A program made the translations under genes and the position numbers. A stretch of DNA of 23,374 nt from a virus, in IMG/VR virus record IMGVR_UViG_3300027782_000374, positions 1 to 23,374 of that record. One strand, given 5' to 3'. How positions within the stretch are numbered: position 1 is the first letter of the stretch; every line of letters begins with the position of its first letter. Shown piece after piece: positions 9,401 to 16,999 of this stretch. The notes below the pieces were generated by a model. That model worked only from the letters and a program-made list of their open reading frames with translations. It was not told the origin of the DNA and ran no database searches.

Positions 9401-10593
9401 GCGTTGTAAATAGTTTCCCAAAAATTATTAAAAAAAATACTCAAACATCCCCAACAACATATTCTTATGTAACAGATAACCCATTTAACCTAAAGGTTGT
9501 TCACTACCTTTCTGATGGAACAGATGGAGAAAAAGGAACGACCCAAGCTCAAAAAAGAATAATTTCGGTATTTATAAACAATGTAGAGATTACTGGATGG
9601 AGCGAATCAAAAACAGACGACTACAACATAAACACTAATCCTGGAGGATCTGGATGGAAAGCAACAGAAGTAAACAGATCAACAGGCATGAGGCAAAAAC
9701 CATACTTTACTAATGATATATCTACAGGTAAAAAGTTTGGATTTTTTGCCAGCAGTTTTCCAAAAGTAGTACCTTATTTGCATACAAACAATACTTATTA
9801 TACTGGAACTTCACTTTCTCCAGCATCTCTTAGAGAAATTCATGCTACAGAAAAACCCTTAAAAGAAAGAAGCGTTAGTTATTTTTATCAAGACAGAGAA
9901 TTTTTAAATGGATTAATTCAAGGTCAACCATTGTATGGTAATTCTAGAACATACATAATGCAAACAACACCAGAGATAGCTGGAATTAATTATTATGATA
10001 TTCAGTATACAACACCAGCAGCAGTGTCGGTTGATGTTCTTCCAGTAGAATATATGTGGTATTATTTTCCAGGTAATGAACAAGGAGACCAAAGAAACTA
10101 TCAAAAGAAGTTAGTTGATGAATATTCATTGGCATACTCAACACCAATTAATACAGGATTTAGAGCAAAGATGGCAATTGCAAATAACTCTTCTAATCTT
10201 GTTTTTCTTCATAAAGAAGCAGATGATCTTGATCAGTTTACAATCAATCTTAATCTTTGGACTCATGAAATTGTTGCTCCTTCAGACCCAGCAATTTTAG
10301 AAGAAGTTATTGACCCATCTAATATCTCAGAGGTGGCTCAGCTAGACTCTGAATGGATACAGTCAAAGCAGGCAGCAAAAAGAATGTTAAAAGTTATCTC
10401 TATGGGAATTGAGGGTTTTTCAAAAACGGTATCGCTAAATATATTTGGTAATCCACTAATTCAAGTAGGAGACATTATAACCCTTACATACACACTTAAT
10501 GGCATATCTAGCCAAAGGTATTTTGTAAGTTCTGTAAGTCATTCATTTGAGCAAGGACTTAATACACGACTAACACTTAACAGGATCCAATAG
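6448..10593 (+). CDS. Large minor tail protein, tail hub-like, with lectin-like insert
   Basis: A 1381-residue protein of the tail tip. The last 70 residues, with 'NPLIQVGDIITLTYTLNG' and 'RYFVSSVSHSFEQGLNTRLTL', follow the end pattern of hub/baseplate proteins of the gp27/Tal type, where a small beta barrel is followed by a 'SVSHS...G..T.LTL' strand. Residues about 405-700 (ISPRLEVNVSEFVQSLSIDK through FDIITNILDSAGF and VAYQIGAYIDEYGIMKFLGL) look like the hub core. Between them, residues about 900-1110, lies a concanavalin/LamG-like stretch (YSVKFDMPEQNASSAGLFFN, then ...YYLLIHRPVGGVAFWADVT). The N-terminal 200 residues are Ser/Thr-rich beta sandwich and may bind carbohydrate. It starts at a TAATG overlap with the upstream gene. 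It is much longer than minimal hubs because of these added domains. No protease or lysin motif was found. Domain names are from pattern only. Confidence 0.75.
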   Translation: MLTNLSSSVFSNSNSISMVPVVSAEWNHNLFNPPYITTADTGTLLSSTFASSTSTVSTETANAKPNFTTQKFTMSGTQSYASYTVSADSAYACKVITYVKTNTPTPIMVTSYVSGSNGIAGSEQEEVSSLGWTKIITYVGLPASAATGISSFTYKLNFNTLDGADISPDPVIYFTVPQAYKTSSTDYLYGKLWPTDSPFTYFRPGESYVPSGNANLSFPTNYRKILSPVIAGYTPANYSPISSVTQMPSFFFASSPVPGVKSLPPTDISPYKYFVSGETTKSITGIYEKPILSNKIVIKFNTLLTTPTINVLVNGSLITVDGSQSITFPTNSDSFNTGILTLYWTGTSWTKTKWSEMPAFTSNGTISKTTTISKLTVTQVSETKRSQVSSYTSADAIADFKRMQVIEISPRLEVNVSEFVQSLSIDKSIDSQSSTLPISSINSNSCNMTLSAIPLNNNSQPVSIFSSQSDQSSTVLSSILRKNIKLYVNFNVFQYSTLGLSPTTASTYIPGGVFYSDTWDENDIETISIQSFDVSRYLQATPVPDYVANLKSIFDIITNILDSAGFTDYDYDSLYTVCNNKAMPMDISYFYCNSKDSTVLDTLNKIFVAYQIGAYIDEYGIMKFLGLHSILSSSGSSLALADKDIKQGGFSISNKAKPGKISLRYQVPKVKQSPSLQNVTNPAIKNSPSFAYSTSNDVVWQQQSIDSVGFNYLKNSMSIDDNIMSINVNDLQNIFHTFNRDADGYAFIENEIVSFLHKEYEISKEGGTPISVSIKNDLELQSEINNFIKQNSVGLKVSNGSTEKNSYDVVITPTGNITNVQRGMFGTSPSAHSRITSLESKGLSKKVFNGSYSALSSTISTSIVDSGDPSTGDQSLPSISKIQVANTGVNNLLIFPTSETDIGYQTYSVKFDMPEQNASSAGLFFNMQSETSSSGAYFVELVRFNSIDSKTGSLYSPPKYKYYLLIHRPVGGVAFWADVTGQCSSVVNSFPKIIKKNTQTSPTTYSYVTDNPFNLKVVHYLSDGTDGEKGTTQAQKRIISVFINNVEITGWSESKTDDYNINTNPGGSGWKATEVNRSTGMRQKPYFTNDISTGKKFGFFASSFPKVVPYLHTNNTYYTGTSLSPASLREIHATEKPLKERSVSYFYQDREFLNGLIQGQPLYGNSRTYIMQTTPEIAGINYYDIQYTTPAAVSVDVLPVEYMWYYFPGNEQGDQRNYQKKLVDEYSLAYSTPINTGFRAKMAIANNSSNLVFLHKEADDLDQFTINLNLWTHEIVAPSDPAILEEVIDPSNISEVAQLDSEWIQSKQAAKRMLKVISMGIEGFSKTVSLNIFGNPLIQVGDIITLTYTLNGISSQRYFVSSVSHSFEQGLNTRLTLNRIQ

Positions 10594-10599
10594 GCCCTG

Positions 10600-10608
10600 T
10601 GGTATAAT
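10600..10608 (+). promoter_or_regulatory. Extended -10 promoter before the lectin-like gene
   Basis: TGGTATAAT is a perfect TATAAT hexamer (10603-10608) preceded by the TGn extension. It lies in the only 35-base gap of the tail region. A good -35 is not seen: TTAACA at 10577-10582 would be 20 bases away. Transcription would start near 10615, just ahead of the ribosome binding site AGGAG at 10618-10622, giving a very short leader. It could raise expression of the lectin-like protein and fibre above the rest of the tail genes. Confidence 0.5.
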
Positions 10609-10628
10609 TGATAAAATAGGAGAATAGA

Positions 10629-11138
10629 ATGCCATATGTAAAAATATCAGACCCAAACATCATAGACCTAGCTGCTTGGCACCAAGTTATTAATGTTATT
10701 AATCAGCATAGTGATAGCATTAACTCTATTACAAATAGCTTTGGAGTACAAGGTACTGGTTTAATTGACTGGAATGCAGATACAGATGGGGTACATGAGT
10801 TTACAGTAGGCCCAGAAAAAATTCTTTATGGTAGAACAAAAATAGCTGTAGCAACAGCAACTTCTAATACAGGAGATCAAATATTTTATGGAGATATTGA
10901 TTTTGGAGATAACGTATCTGGAGCAACAACATTTGCTGCTAAACCAATTGTTATTGGTACCATAGAGATGGGTAGCCAAGCTTTTACGGCAACAAACCAT
11001 AATATAATTTTTAGCATCTACGGAGTAACAAAAGATAAGTTTAGTTTTAGAGCAACAAGAGCAACAAGCACAACTTCAAGTCCCTCTCCTTTAACTGGAA
11101 CATTTTATTTAAATTGGCAAGCAATAGGTCCAACCTAA
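10629..11138 (+). CDS. Small tail-tip structural protein, H-type-lectin-like C-terminus
   Basis: A 169-residue protein between hub and fibre. The N-terminal third (PYVKISDPNIIDLAAWHQVI, then VINQHSDSINSITNSFG) is helical and resembles the short attachment or trimerising segments at the front of phage appendage proteins. Residues about 95-169 form a beta-rich domain with the order 'FAAKPIVIGTIEMG', 'HNIIFSIYGVTKDKFSFRAT' and 'GTFYLNWQAIGP'. This resembles the small beta sandwich of H-type lectin domains (PF09458), which often end in 'W.AIG'. It is probably a tail-tip decoration or a fibre connector that may touch sugars. The start is supported by AGGAGA at 10618-10623, and the gene has its own extended -10 promoter. 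The lectin comparison is tentative; the structural role follows from context. Confidence 0.6.
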   Translation: MPYVKISDPNIIDLAAWHQVINVINQHSDSINSITNSFGVQGTGLIDWNADTDGVHEFTVGPEKILYGRTKIAVATATSNTGDQIFYGDIDFGDNVSGATTFAAKPIVIGTIEMGSQAFTATNHNIIFSIYGVTKDKFSFRATRATSTTSSPSPLTGTFYLNWQAIGPT

Positions 11139-11140
11139 TT

Positions 11141-11146
11141 AAGGGG
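11141..11146 (+). promoter_or_regulatory. Ribosome binding site for the GTG-started fibre gene
   Basis: AAGGGG ends five bases before GTG at 11152 and is the only Shine-Dalgarno-like sequence between the two genes. It supports GTG rather than a later ATG as the fibre start. Confidence 0.6.
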
Positions 11147-11151
11147 CTTGC

Positions 11152-14100
11152 GTGAAATCAAAATATCAAAGTGGAAAGTCTGTTGCAAAAAATCCAACAG
11201 TTCCAATAAGTGCAGATGACCCAAGAGTTGCTTGGAATAAAATTTCACAAACAAAATCTCGTCAAGGTGCAGAAATTGATATTATTGGTTTTAATGGTAA
11301 GGCTTTAGTTTCTGGAGGAACATCCTCATCTAATGTATCTGGTGTATCTGGAATAAGCCCAGTAACCAAAAGTTCAAATGACACAAACCTAAAAGATGTT
11401 TTACCAGCAGGAGTAACAAACCTTACAGCTGCATGGGACAATGACGATATTGATCTTACATTTGATTTTGATACTACAAACGAACAAAATAGAAGTATTT
11501 ACAAATTTTTAGTAAGGGTAAGAGATAAGACAAACAATAAGTATTATCTACTAAGAGCTGGTTTCGGGTATCAATCAGAATTTTTAAACACAACTTCTTC
11601 TTCACAAACACTAACAATTCTAGATGCTGATTTACAAAGAACTGGAATAGAATTACCATCAAACATTGATCAAGTTGGAATTGCAGCCTGCAGCCTTTAT
11701 CAAACAGGAAATTATGTAAATGCAACTTTAGCTGCATATGTTTCTGCTTTTCCAAAACCTACTTTTACACTTGGAAAAGGTGTAGATTATTATACAGTTA
11801 CAATGGGAACTGAATTAGCAACAGCACTTACAAAAAATTTTTACGGCATAATTATTGAAGAAAAAATAACAACTGAAACAGTAAAATCAAACGTAAGTCT
11901 TACAGATGGATGGACACAGGCACAAGCATTAACCACTAACTCAGTGTCTGTTATATATGTTCCAGATGGTGCACATAGATGGGTAAGAGTTAAGTATGTT
12001 GCAAAATCTGGAGGAGTTTCAATTTATTCTGAAATTGCAGATATTACTCCAGACCCATTTATGCCAGTAAATACAAACCCTCCTACACAGTTTACAAGTG
12101 CATCAATAGCATGGTCTGGAAATGATATACAAGTTAATTTTGCACAGCCAGTAACAAATTTTGGTAACACCGTAAAGGTAAAACTAGTTCCTTATATTGG
12201 GGGAACTGAAAGTAATTCTCTTTATGCATATTACTATCATTTAATTAATGGAGCAGAAACATCATATAAGATTCCATCACTAGATTTATATGGACAATTT
12301 GGAGAATATTATTCAACTTTTAAAGCATACATTACCGTGCTTTCAAACCAGGGAGTTGAAACAGTAGGTGCAACAATTGTTAGCGGACCAATTACAAGAA
12401 CAACAAGCTTAAGCACCCTTGTTCCAAATATAGCAACAACAAATACTATTGATGGATATACAGTACAGTTTAATTTTGGTGCAACTAATATTGTTAATGC
12501 ATATAATGCCAAGGTTGCATCTACTGGAAATATTAGTGGAACTCTTAATATTCAAAATTCTTTTAGTGGTACTCTTATAAATACTGTTTTAACTTTGTCA
12601 AATTCATTAACTCCAGTCATTGATGGAGTTACGCTTAGCATTGGAGACAGAGTTTTACTTAAAGACCAAACTGATTCAAAACAAAATGGTGTTTACGTAT
12701 ACGCACAATTGCATAGTTTTCAGTGCACTGCATCCGCTGATGTTGCTGGTAGTGGTGTATACAATCAAAGTTTAAATCATAGACTTACTGGAAACACTTA
12801 TTATTTTGCTGGAGGAGACTACATTCTTGGGCCAGGACAAGGATATACAGTGGCACAGTTATTTGCAGCTGGTTCTCAAAGAGCTTATTATGGTGGTTCA
12901 TATACAGCGGGTGCATCAGTTTCTGCTTTTATTCGTGCTTCTAATTTTGACTCAATGTCAGAAATTTCAAACTCTACTGTAACTATTGATTCTGGAACAG
13001 CCAATGCTGGAAAAACTTGGTTAAACACTAACTTAGTAACAGATGCTATAGGTACAAACAATATTAGTTTTTCTCAACAAACTTTTGCTCAAACACCAGG
13101 CTCAAGCGGAGCAACACGTGCAGAGGTTTATCAATATTTTCTATATCCAGGATTTACAAATACCGCTTTACCAGATTATATAGACTATACATATGCTTCA
13201 GGTGGTGCTAATGGAACAAATACTTTTGTCGCTAGTGCAGTTTCTCTTCAAGGGGGAGGATACACACTACCATCTGGAAGAACTGTTAATGATTTTAAGG
13301 GCATGGAAATTCAAGGCAATGGAATTCAACCAAACACCTATGTAACAGATATATCTGGATCGGGACCATATACAATTACAATAAGCAATAACATAGATGT
13401 TTCTAAGTATGGACTTGCATCAGGAAACTATCACTCACAAGCTTTGGTATATTCTGGCACTGCAAATGCTAATGTGTTTTCAAACTATTATAATGACTTA
13501 TATGTTGTTGCGGTTTACTATGATAATTACTTTAATCGTTCTTTATCCTCATCAATAAGAACGGTACGTCCAGTTAATCCCGCACTATCTTTAATACAGA
13601 ATGCAGTACAAGTTGGTGGAACAGCAGGAGCAATATATGTAGGATCATCAGCATCAACAGGTGCAAGAATATTGCTTGGTGTTGATAGCTATTATAATAC
13701 AAACAATTCGTTTTCAGGTATTTTTGCTTACGATGGTTCTGCTATCACGGGTACCGCTCCTACAACATCAATAATTTCAAATGCTGGTTCTGGAGGTTAC
13801 ACCTTTAAAACAATTAACGCTAAGATTGCAGACTGGACTATCACACAAAATGGAATAGAAGAACTTAATGGTTCTAATTATGCTGGACTGTCTGGAAGTG
13901 GAACATATTCATTCTGGGCAGGAGCAGATGTAACTAATAATTCAAATGGCCTTGCTAAATTTTCCGTTACTCCCGCAGGTGCAGTAATTGCAAGAAAGAT
14001 TAGTATTCTTGGAGACGGAACAACTTCTGATTTAATTAATGCTGGTAGCGGGGTATTTAAAGTAACAAACACAGGAGCATTAACAGCACAATCAGCAACA

Positions 14101-16509
14101 ATTTCGGGTAGCATAACTGTAAACCAGCAATCATATTTTGATGCAAATGTAAACATAAGAAATAGCTCGTATCTTATATCAACAGGAACTACAGGACAAG
14201 AAAAACTTCGGCTTGGATCTTTAGGTCTTGAAGCAGTTAATTCATCAGGTGCAGCAACCACAAAAATATATTCAAGTCAAGGAACAGTTACCGTAAACGG
14301 AGTATCACAGGTTAGCCCTAGCTTGTGGAGCAAAAAAGCTTTGTTTGGATCTACAGAAGGAAGTGGTTGGCTTATTGAAGACGGAGTTATATCTTCATCT
14401 TTTATTACTTTAGACTCTGCTACCTATGAAATTAAAGTTGTTTCTAAAACATCAAACTCAACAAAAGGAATTTCTTTAACTGCTGGTTATGACACAGATT
14501 ATGCCATTAAAGCAGGAAATCTATCTAGTCCTAATTTTTGGGTTAAACATGACGGATCTTTGTTTGCTTCAAGTGCAGATATATTAGGAACAATAAAAGC
14601 AAGGCTTGGTGGTTTTGGATATTATCCTCCCAACAGTAGTAACATTAATGTTGGTTGGGAAATTAATGAAAAAGGAATTATAGCCATTAATGATACACTA
14701 AATGGCACATACGGAACAATTAAACTTGGTAATTACTCAATTAAAAGCAACAGCTCATTTGATTTTGGAATTTATGACGAATCTCAGGGAAGTTCTGGAG
14801 ATACAATCTTTCAGACAAGCACTGTAGCAAATACAGAAACAGGAGCAGAAGCAAAAAGATTATTTCTTGGAGATTTATCAAGGCATGTTGAGGTTGCAAA
14901 GTCAGCTCCAGTATCTGGAGTAGGATCTATATCTGTAATGCCATCATCAAGTGCAACTGAAATAACTGCCTATAGATCTGGCGGACTTAGAAACATGTTT
15001 ACCGTTGCTTCTGGTCAAATTAGTGTAGATGGTAATGGTTCAGTTATTGAATATCCAAGTGCTTTTAAAGGTGACATGCTTATTGTTTATGATCCAAATG
15101 ATCCAAATAGTCGTTCTGATAATCCTTGGAGAAAAATAACTGCGGTATATTTAAATACAAAAGGTGTTTCTGGAGTACTATATTACTTTGCAAATTATTC
15201 AATTTATCAGGGTAGCTGTAATACAGCTCCTGGAGCAGGATCAAATTTTACAACATACAACATTGACCGTTCTATTATTTCAGGCACAAATAGAAGTGCG
15301 GTCTATACAGAAGCTTCTGGAGGTGGCTATACATACTATGCTGTTTATAGTACTCTATCGGCTCAAGATGCAGTGAATGCACTAAAGGAACATGCTGCTG
15401 CAAATTCTAATGGATGTGCTCAAATACCAGAATTTACCGATGGCCCGTTTATTTTTATGGGTAGTACAGGTGCAAGCATAGCGTTTACTGGTTCTAATAC
15501 TCAGTCATGGAGAGTTTATAGAACTCAGGCAGGACTTAACGGTGTTACCGTGGGTTCTGGAAATGCAAATATTGTAGACATTACTGATACAGGATTATCT
15601 CCAAATACAATATACTCTTACGGAATAACTATATACTCTGGACTAAATCAAACTGGCATACAGACTTCTTTAGCATATGACAGAACCACATCTGGAGCAG
15701 GTACTCCAACACCAACTCCAACACCTCCAGGTGGAAATATTACATATTATATTGGAACATCAAGATGTAATGGCCCAAGTGGAACTTATATTAGCCAACC
15801 CTCTGTAACTGGACCATTTACTGCAGCTTCTATGCCAACAGATACAGATTCTTATTCAAGCGGAACCGTAACCGTATACAAGTATAGATCAACTGCAGCA
15901 GCAGCACAAACAGCAGCAGAACAAAATGCTTGTTCATTTGGTTACACTCCAACTCCTACTCCAACCCCAACACCTACTCCAACACCTACTCCAACACCTA
16001 CTCCAACACCTACTCCAACACCTACTCCAACACCTACTCCAACGCCTACACCAACTCCTACACCTGCTCCAACAACATATTATTATGCTACATCAAATTG
16101 TGATTTCCAACTTGAAGAGTATGCTCAAAATCCTACATGCTCTACTACGACTACACTTCCTGCAGGATATACTGCAAATACTTTAAAAACAAGTATTGGG
16201 GCTAGAACAGCTAGATATGAATACTACGGAACAGTAGATTGTGCAACTTCTCTAGCACAAGTACAACAGGGTGCTTGTGCTCCAGTATCTCCTACACCAG
16301 CACCTACACCAGCACCTACACCAGCACCTACACCAGCACCTACACCAGCACCTACACCTACACCAACACCAACACCAACACCATTTACGTGTCCTTCAGT
16401 ATTTTATTCAAGAAGATGCTTGCCTACAGAAGGTGCTGCTGGATGCTGTATACCTGATGCCGCACAATATGGATGTGGTGGCTCGGGATCACTTACAACA
16501 TCCTGCTAA
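11152..16509 (+). CDS. Giant modular tail fibre / receptor-binding protein
   Basis: A 1785-residue protein, very rich in Ser, Thr, Asn, Gly and Tyr, following the hub and lectin-like genes. Immunoglobulin/fibronectin-like strands occur near residues 85-170 and 310-400. Residues about 481-517 (VIDGVTLSIGDRVLLKDQTD, then QNGVYVY) match a box common in phage fibres. Residues about 888-995 carry the 'IADWTI...G.FKVTNTGALTAQSATISG' pattern typical of trimeric fibre shafts. From about 1340 the C-terminus changes character: three related modules with a conserved cysteine pair (C1356/C1422, C1539/C1594, C1650/C1709), a fibronectin-like domain (about 1428-1518) and a last 40-residue domain with six cysteines. 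They are joined by Thr-Pro and Pro-Ala-Pro-Thr linkers. The start is GTG with AAGGGG five bases upstream. It is the likely host-recognition protein. The downstream operon may modify it (inference). Confidence 0.85.
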   Translation: MKSKYQSGKSVAKNPTVPISADDPRVAWNKISQTKSRQGAEIDIIGFNGKALVSGGTSSSNVSGVSGISPVTKSSNDTNLKDVLPAGVTNLTAAWDNDDIDLTFDFDTTNEQNRSIYKFLVRVRDKTNNKYYLLRAGFGYQSEFLNTTSSSQTLTILDADLQRTGIELPSNIDQVGIAACSLYQTGNYVNATLAAYVSAFPKPTFTLGKGVDYYTVTMGTELATALTKNFYGIIIEEKITTETVKSNVSLTDGWTQAQALTTNSVSVIYVPDGAHRWVRVKYVAKSGGVSIYSEIADITPDPFMPVNTNPPTQFTSASIAWSGNDIQVNFAQPVTNFGNTVKVKLVPYIGGTESNSLYAYYYHLINGAETSYKIPSLDLYGQFGEYYSTFKAYITVLSNQGVETVGATIVSGPITRTTSLSTLVPNIATTNTIDGYTVQFNFGATNIVNAYNAKVASTGNISGTLNIQNSFSGTLINTVLTLSNSLTPVIDGVTLSIGDRVLLKDQTDSKQNGVYVYAQLHSFQCTASADVAGSGVYNQSLNHRLTGNTYYFAGGDYILGPGQGYTVAQLFAAGSQRAYYGGSYTAGASVSAFIRASNFDSMSEISNSTVTIDSGTANAGKTWLNTNLVTDAIGTNNISFSQQTFAQTPGSSGATRAEVYQYFLYPGFTNTALPDYIDYTYASGGANGTNTFVASAVSLQGGGYTLPSGRTVNDFKGMEIQGNGIQPNTYVTDISGSGPYTITISNNIDVSKYGLASGNYHSQALVYSGTANANVFSNYYNDLYVVAVYYDNYFNRSLSSSIRTVRPVNPALSLIQNAVQVGGTAGAIYVGSSASTGARILLGVDSYYNTNNSFSGIFAYDGSAITGTAPTTSIISNAGSGGYTFKTINAKIADWTITQNGIEELNGSNYAGLSGSGTYSFWAGADVTNNSNGLAKFSVTPAGAVIARKISILGDGTTSDLINAGSGVFKVTNTGALTAQSATISGSITVNQQSYFDANVNIRNSSYLISTGTTGQEKLRLGSLGLEAVNSSGAATTKIYSSQGTVTVNGVSQVSPSLWSKKALFGSTEGSGWLIEDGVISSSFITLDSATYEIKVVSKTSNSTKGISLTAGYDTDYAIKAGNLSSPNFWVKHDGSLFASSADILGTIKARLGGFGYYPPNSSNINVGWEINEKGIIAINDTLNGTYGTIKLGNYSIKSNSSFDFGIYDESQGSSGDTIFQTSTVANTETGAEAKRLFLGDLSRHVEVAKSAPVSGVGSISVMPSSSATEITAYRSGGLRNMFTVASGQISVDGNGSVIEYPSAFKGDMLIVYDPNDPNSRSDNPWRKITAVYLNTKGVSGVLYYFANYSIYQGSCNTAPGAGSNFTTYNIDRSIISGTNRSAVYTEASGGGYTYYAVYSTLSAQDAVNALKEHAAANSNGCAQIPEFTDGPFIFMGSTGASIAFTGSNTQSWRVYRTQAGLNGVTVGSGNANIVDITDTGLSPNTIYSYGITIYSGLNQTGIQTSLAYDRTTSGAGTPTPTPTPPGGNITYYIGTSRCNGPSGTYISQPSVTGPFTAASMPTDTDSYSSGTVTVYKYRSTAAAAQTAAEQNACSFGYTPTPTPTPTPTPTPTPTPTPTPTPTPTPTPTPTPTPTPTPAPTTYYYATSNCDFQLEEYAQNPTCSTTTTLPAGYTANTLKTSIGARTARYEYYGTVDCATSLAQVQQGACAPVSPTPAPTPAPTPAPTPAPTPAPTPTPTPTPTPFTCPSVFYSRRCLPTEGAAGCCIPDAAQYGCGGSGSLTTSC
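15173..16281 (+). repeat. Three copies of a Cys-containing module in the fibre C-terminus
   Basis: Protein-level repeat within the fibre. Each copy opens with a Tyr-Tyr strand leading to a cysteine: YYFANYSIYQGSC near residue 1344, TYYIGTSRC near 1531 and TYYYATSNC near 1642. Each closes with a Tyr-rich strand and an Ala-rich helix ending in a second cysteine: YTYYAVYST...NGC, VYKYRST...QNAC and YEYYGTV...QGAC. The cysteines are 66, 55 and 59 residues apart. Copy 3 has two additional cysteines. Copies 2 and 3 sit between PT-rich linkers, copy 1 before a fibronectin-like domain. I do not recognise the module. Binding of host surface glycans would fit its position. Confidence 0.6.
15945..16074 (+). 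repeat. 12-bp tandem repeat encoding a Thr-Pro linker
   Basis: Six perfect consecutive copies of CCAACACCTACT run from 15967 to 16038, flanked by degenerate versions on both sides. They encode roughly 20 Thr-Pro dipeptides (fibre residues about 1598-1641). The unit is four codons, so gain or loss of copies by replication slippage would change linker length without breaking the frame. Confidence 0.95.
16291..16383 (+). repeat. 12-bp tandem repeat encoding a Pro-Ala-Pro-Thr linker
   Basis: Five perfect copies of CCTACACCAGCA (16291-16350) followed by a degenerate CCTACA/CCAACA tail. They encode five PTPA units and then TP repeats (fibre residues about 1714-1744), joining the third Cys module to the six-cysteine C-terminal domain. 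Like the upstream array it is in frame with slippage-type length change, but its consensus differs, so it is not a simple copy of that array. Confidence 0.93.
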
Positions 16510-16512
16510 AAT

Positions 16513-16542
16513 TTGACATAAACAGAAACGGAATGGTATACT
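16513..16542 (+). promoter_or_regulatory. Sigma70-type promoter of the modification operon, probably leaderless
   Basis: TTGACA (16513-16518), an 18-base spacer, and TATACT (16537-16542) with a TGG extension: a near-consensus vegetative promoter in the 39-base gap after the fibre gene. Only six bases separate the -10 box from the ATG at 16549, so transcription should start at or within a base or two of that ATG. No Shine-Dalgarno sequence precedes the ATG. Together these point to a leaderless first gene. The promoter would drive the five closely packed genes to 19736. Confidence 0.8.
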
Positions 16543-16548
16543 AAAAAG

Positions 16549-16998
16549 ATGATTACAGACAATGATATATATTTTTTCTGGGATAAGTATCCTGGAAGAC
16601 AACAAATGGCTCTTGCTTTTGGTGTGGATGGTAAGGTTGTTGCTGCCTTTGCCACTTATGTAGATTTTTATGATTTATTGCTTTCTGCTGATGAAATCGT
16701 TGCAACAAATGATGACAGCTCTATTGTTAATTTTATTAAAAACGGAGAAGTAATTGAAACATTACAAACTTCATCTTTTTTAGGAAGCCTTCTATGTAGC
16801 AAACCAGATCTATTAGAAATGTACCGCCACCCAAACCCAGAACAATTAGCAAAGAATGCTGGCGTAGGACCAGGCCATCTATATGATGAAAACGGTGAGT
16901 TTAGGCTTCCTTATGAGGGATGGGACACTGAAATGGTTGACGGTATGTTTAACTCTGACCGAGAGTATCATTTGATAGAATTTTATACAGGAGAATAA
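16549..16998 (+). CDS. Uncharacterised protein, first gene of the modification operon
   Basis: A 149-residue acidic soluble protein that I do not recognise. The first half (about residues 8-75) alternates strands and helices with 'FGVDGKVVAAFATYVDFYDL' and 'LSADEIVATND'. The second half is less regular, with 'KPDLLEMYRHPNPEQLAK' and a Tyr/Trp/Glu-rich end 'REYHLIEFYTGE'. There is one cysteine and no membrane segment, signal peptide or clear catalytic motif. The ATG sits six bases downstream of a TATACT -10 box and has no ribosome binding site, suggesting leaderless translation. It ends one base before the next gene and so is very probably co-transcribed with the dioxygenase, radical SAM and glycosyltransferase genes. 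A role linked to them is plausible but unproven. Confidence 0.75.
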   Translation: MITDNDIYFFWDKYPGRQQMALAFGVDGKVVAAFATYVDFYDLLLSADEIVATNDDSSIVNFIKNGEVIETLQTSSFLGSLLCSKPDLLEMYRHPNPEQLAKNAGVGPGHLYDENGEFRLPYEGWDTEMVDGMFNSDREYHLIEFYTGE

Positions 16999-16999
16999 C

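Noticed and set aside
15945-16383. Possible CRISPR array because of regular short repeats
   Set aside because: Repeats are 12 bases long, directly adjacent, without spacers, and encode protein. No cas gene is near.
11152-16509. Diversity-generating retroelement target in the fibre gene
   Set aside because: No reverse transcriptase gene and no second near-identical copy of the fibre 3' end is visible in the window. The last domain is cysteine-rich and not of the C-type lectin kind usual for such targets.
15926-16516. Alternative + strand frames over the PT repeats giving HLLQ or TSTY repeat proteins
   Set aside because: These are out-of-frame readings of the 12-bp repeats. The PT frame is continuous with the 1785-residue fibre and has the conserved cysteines.
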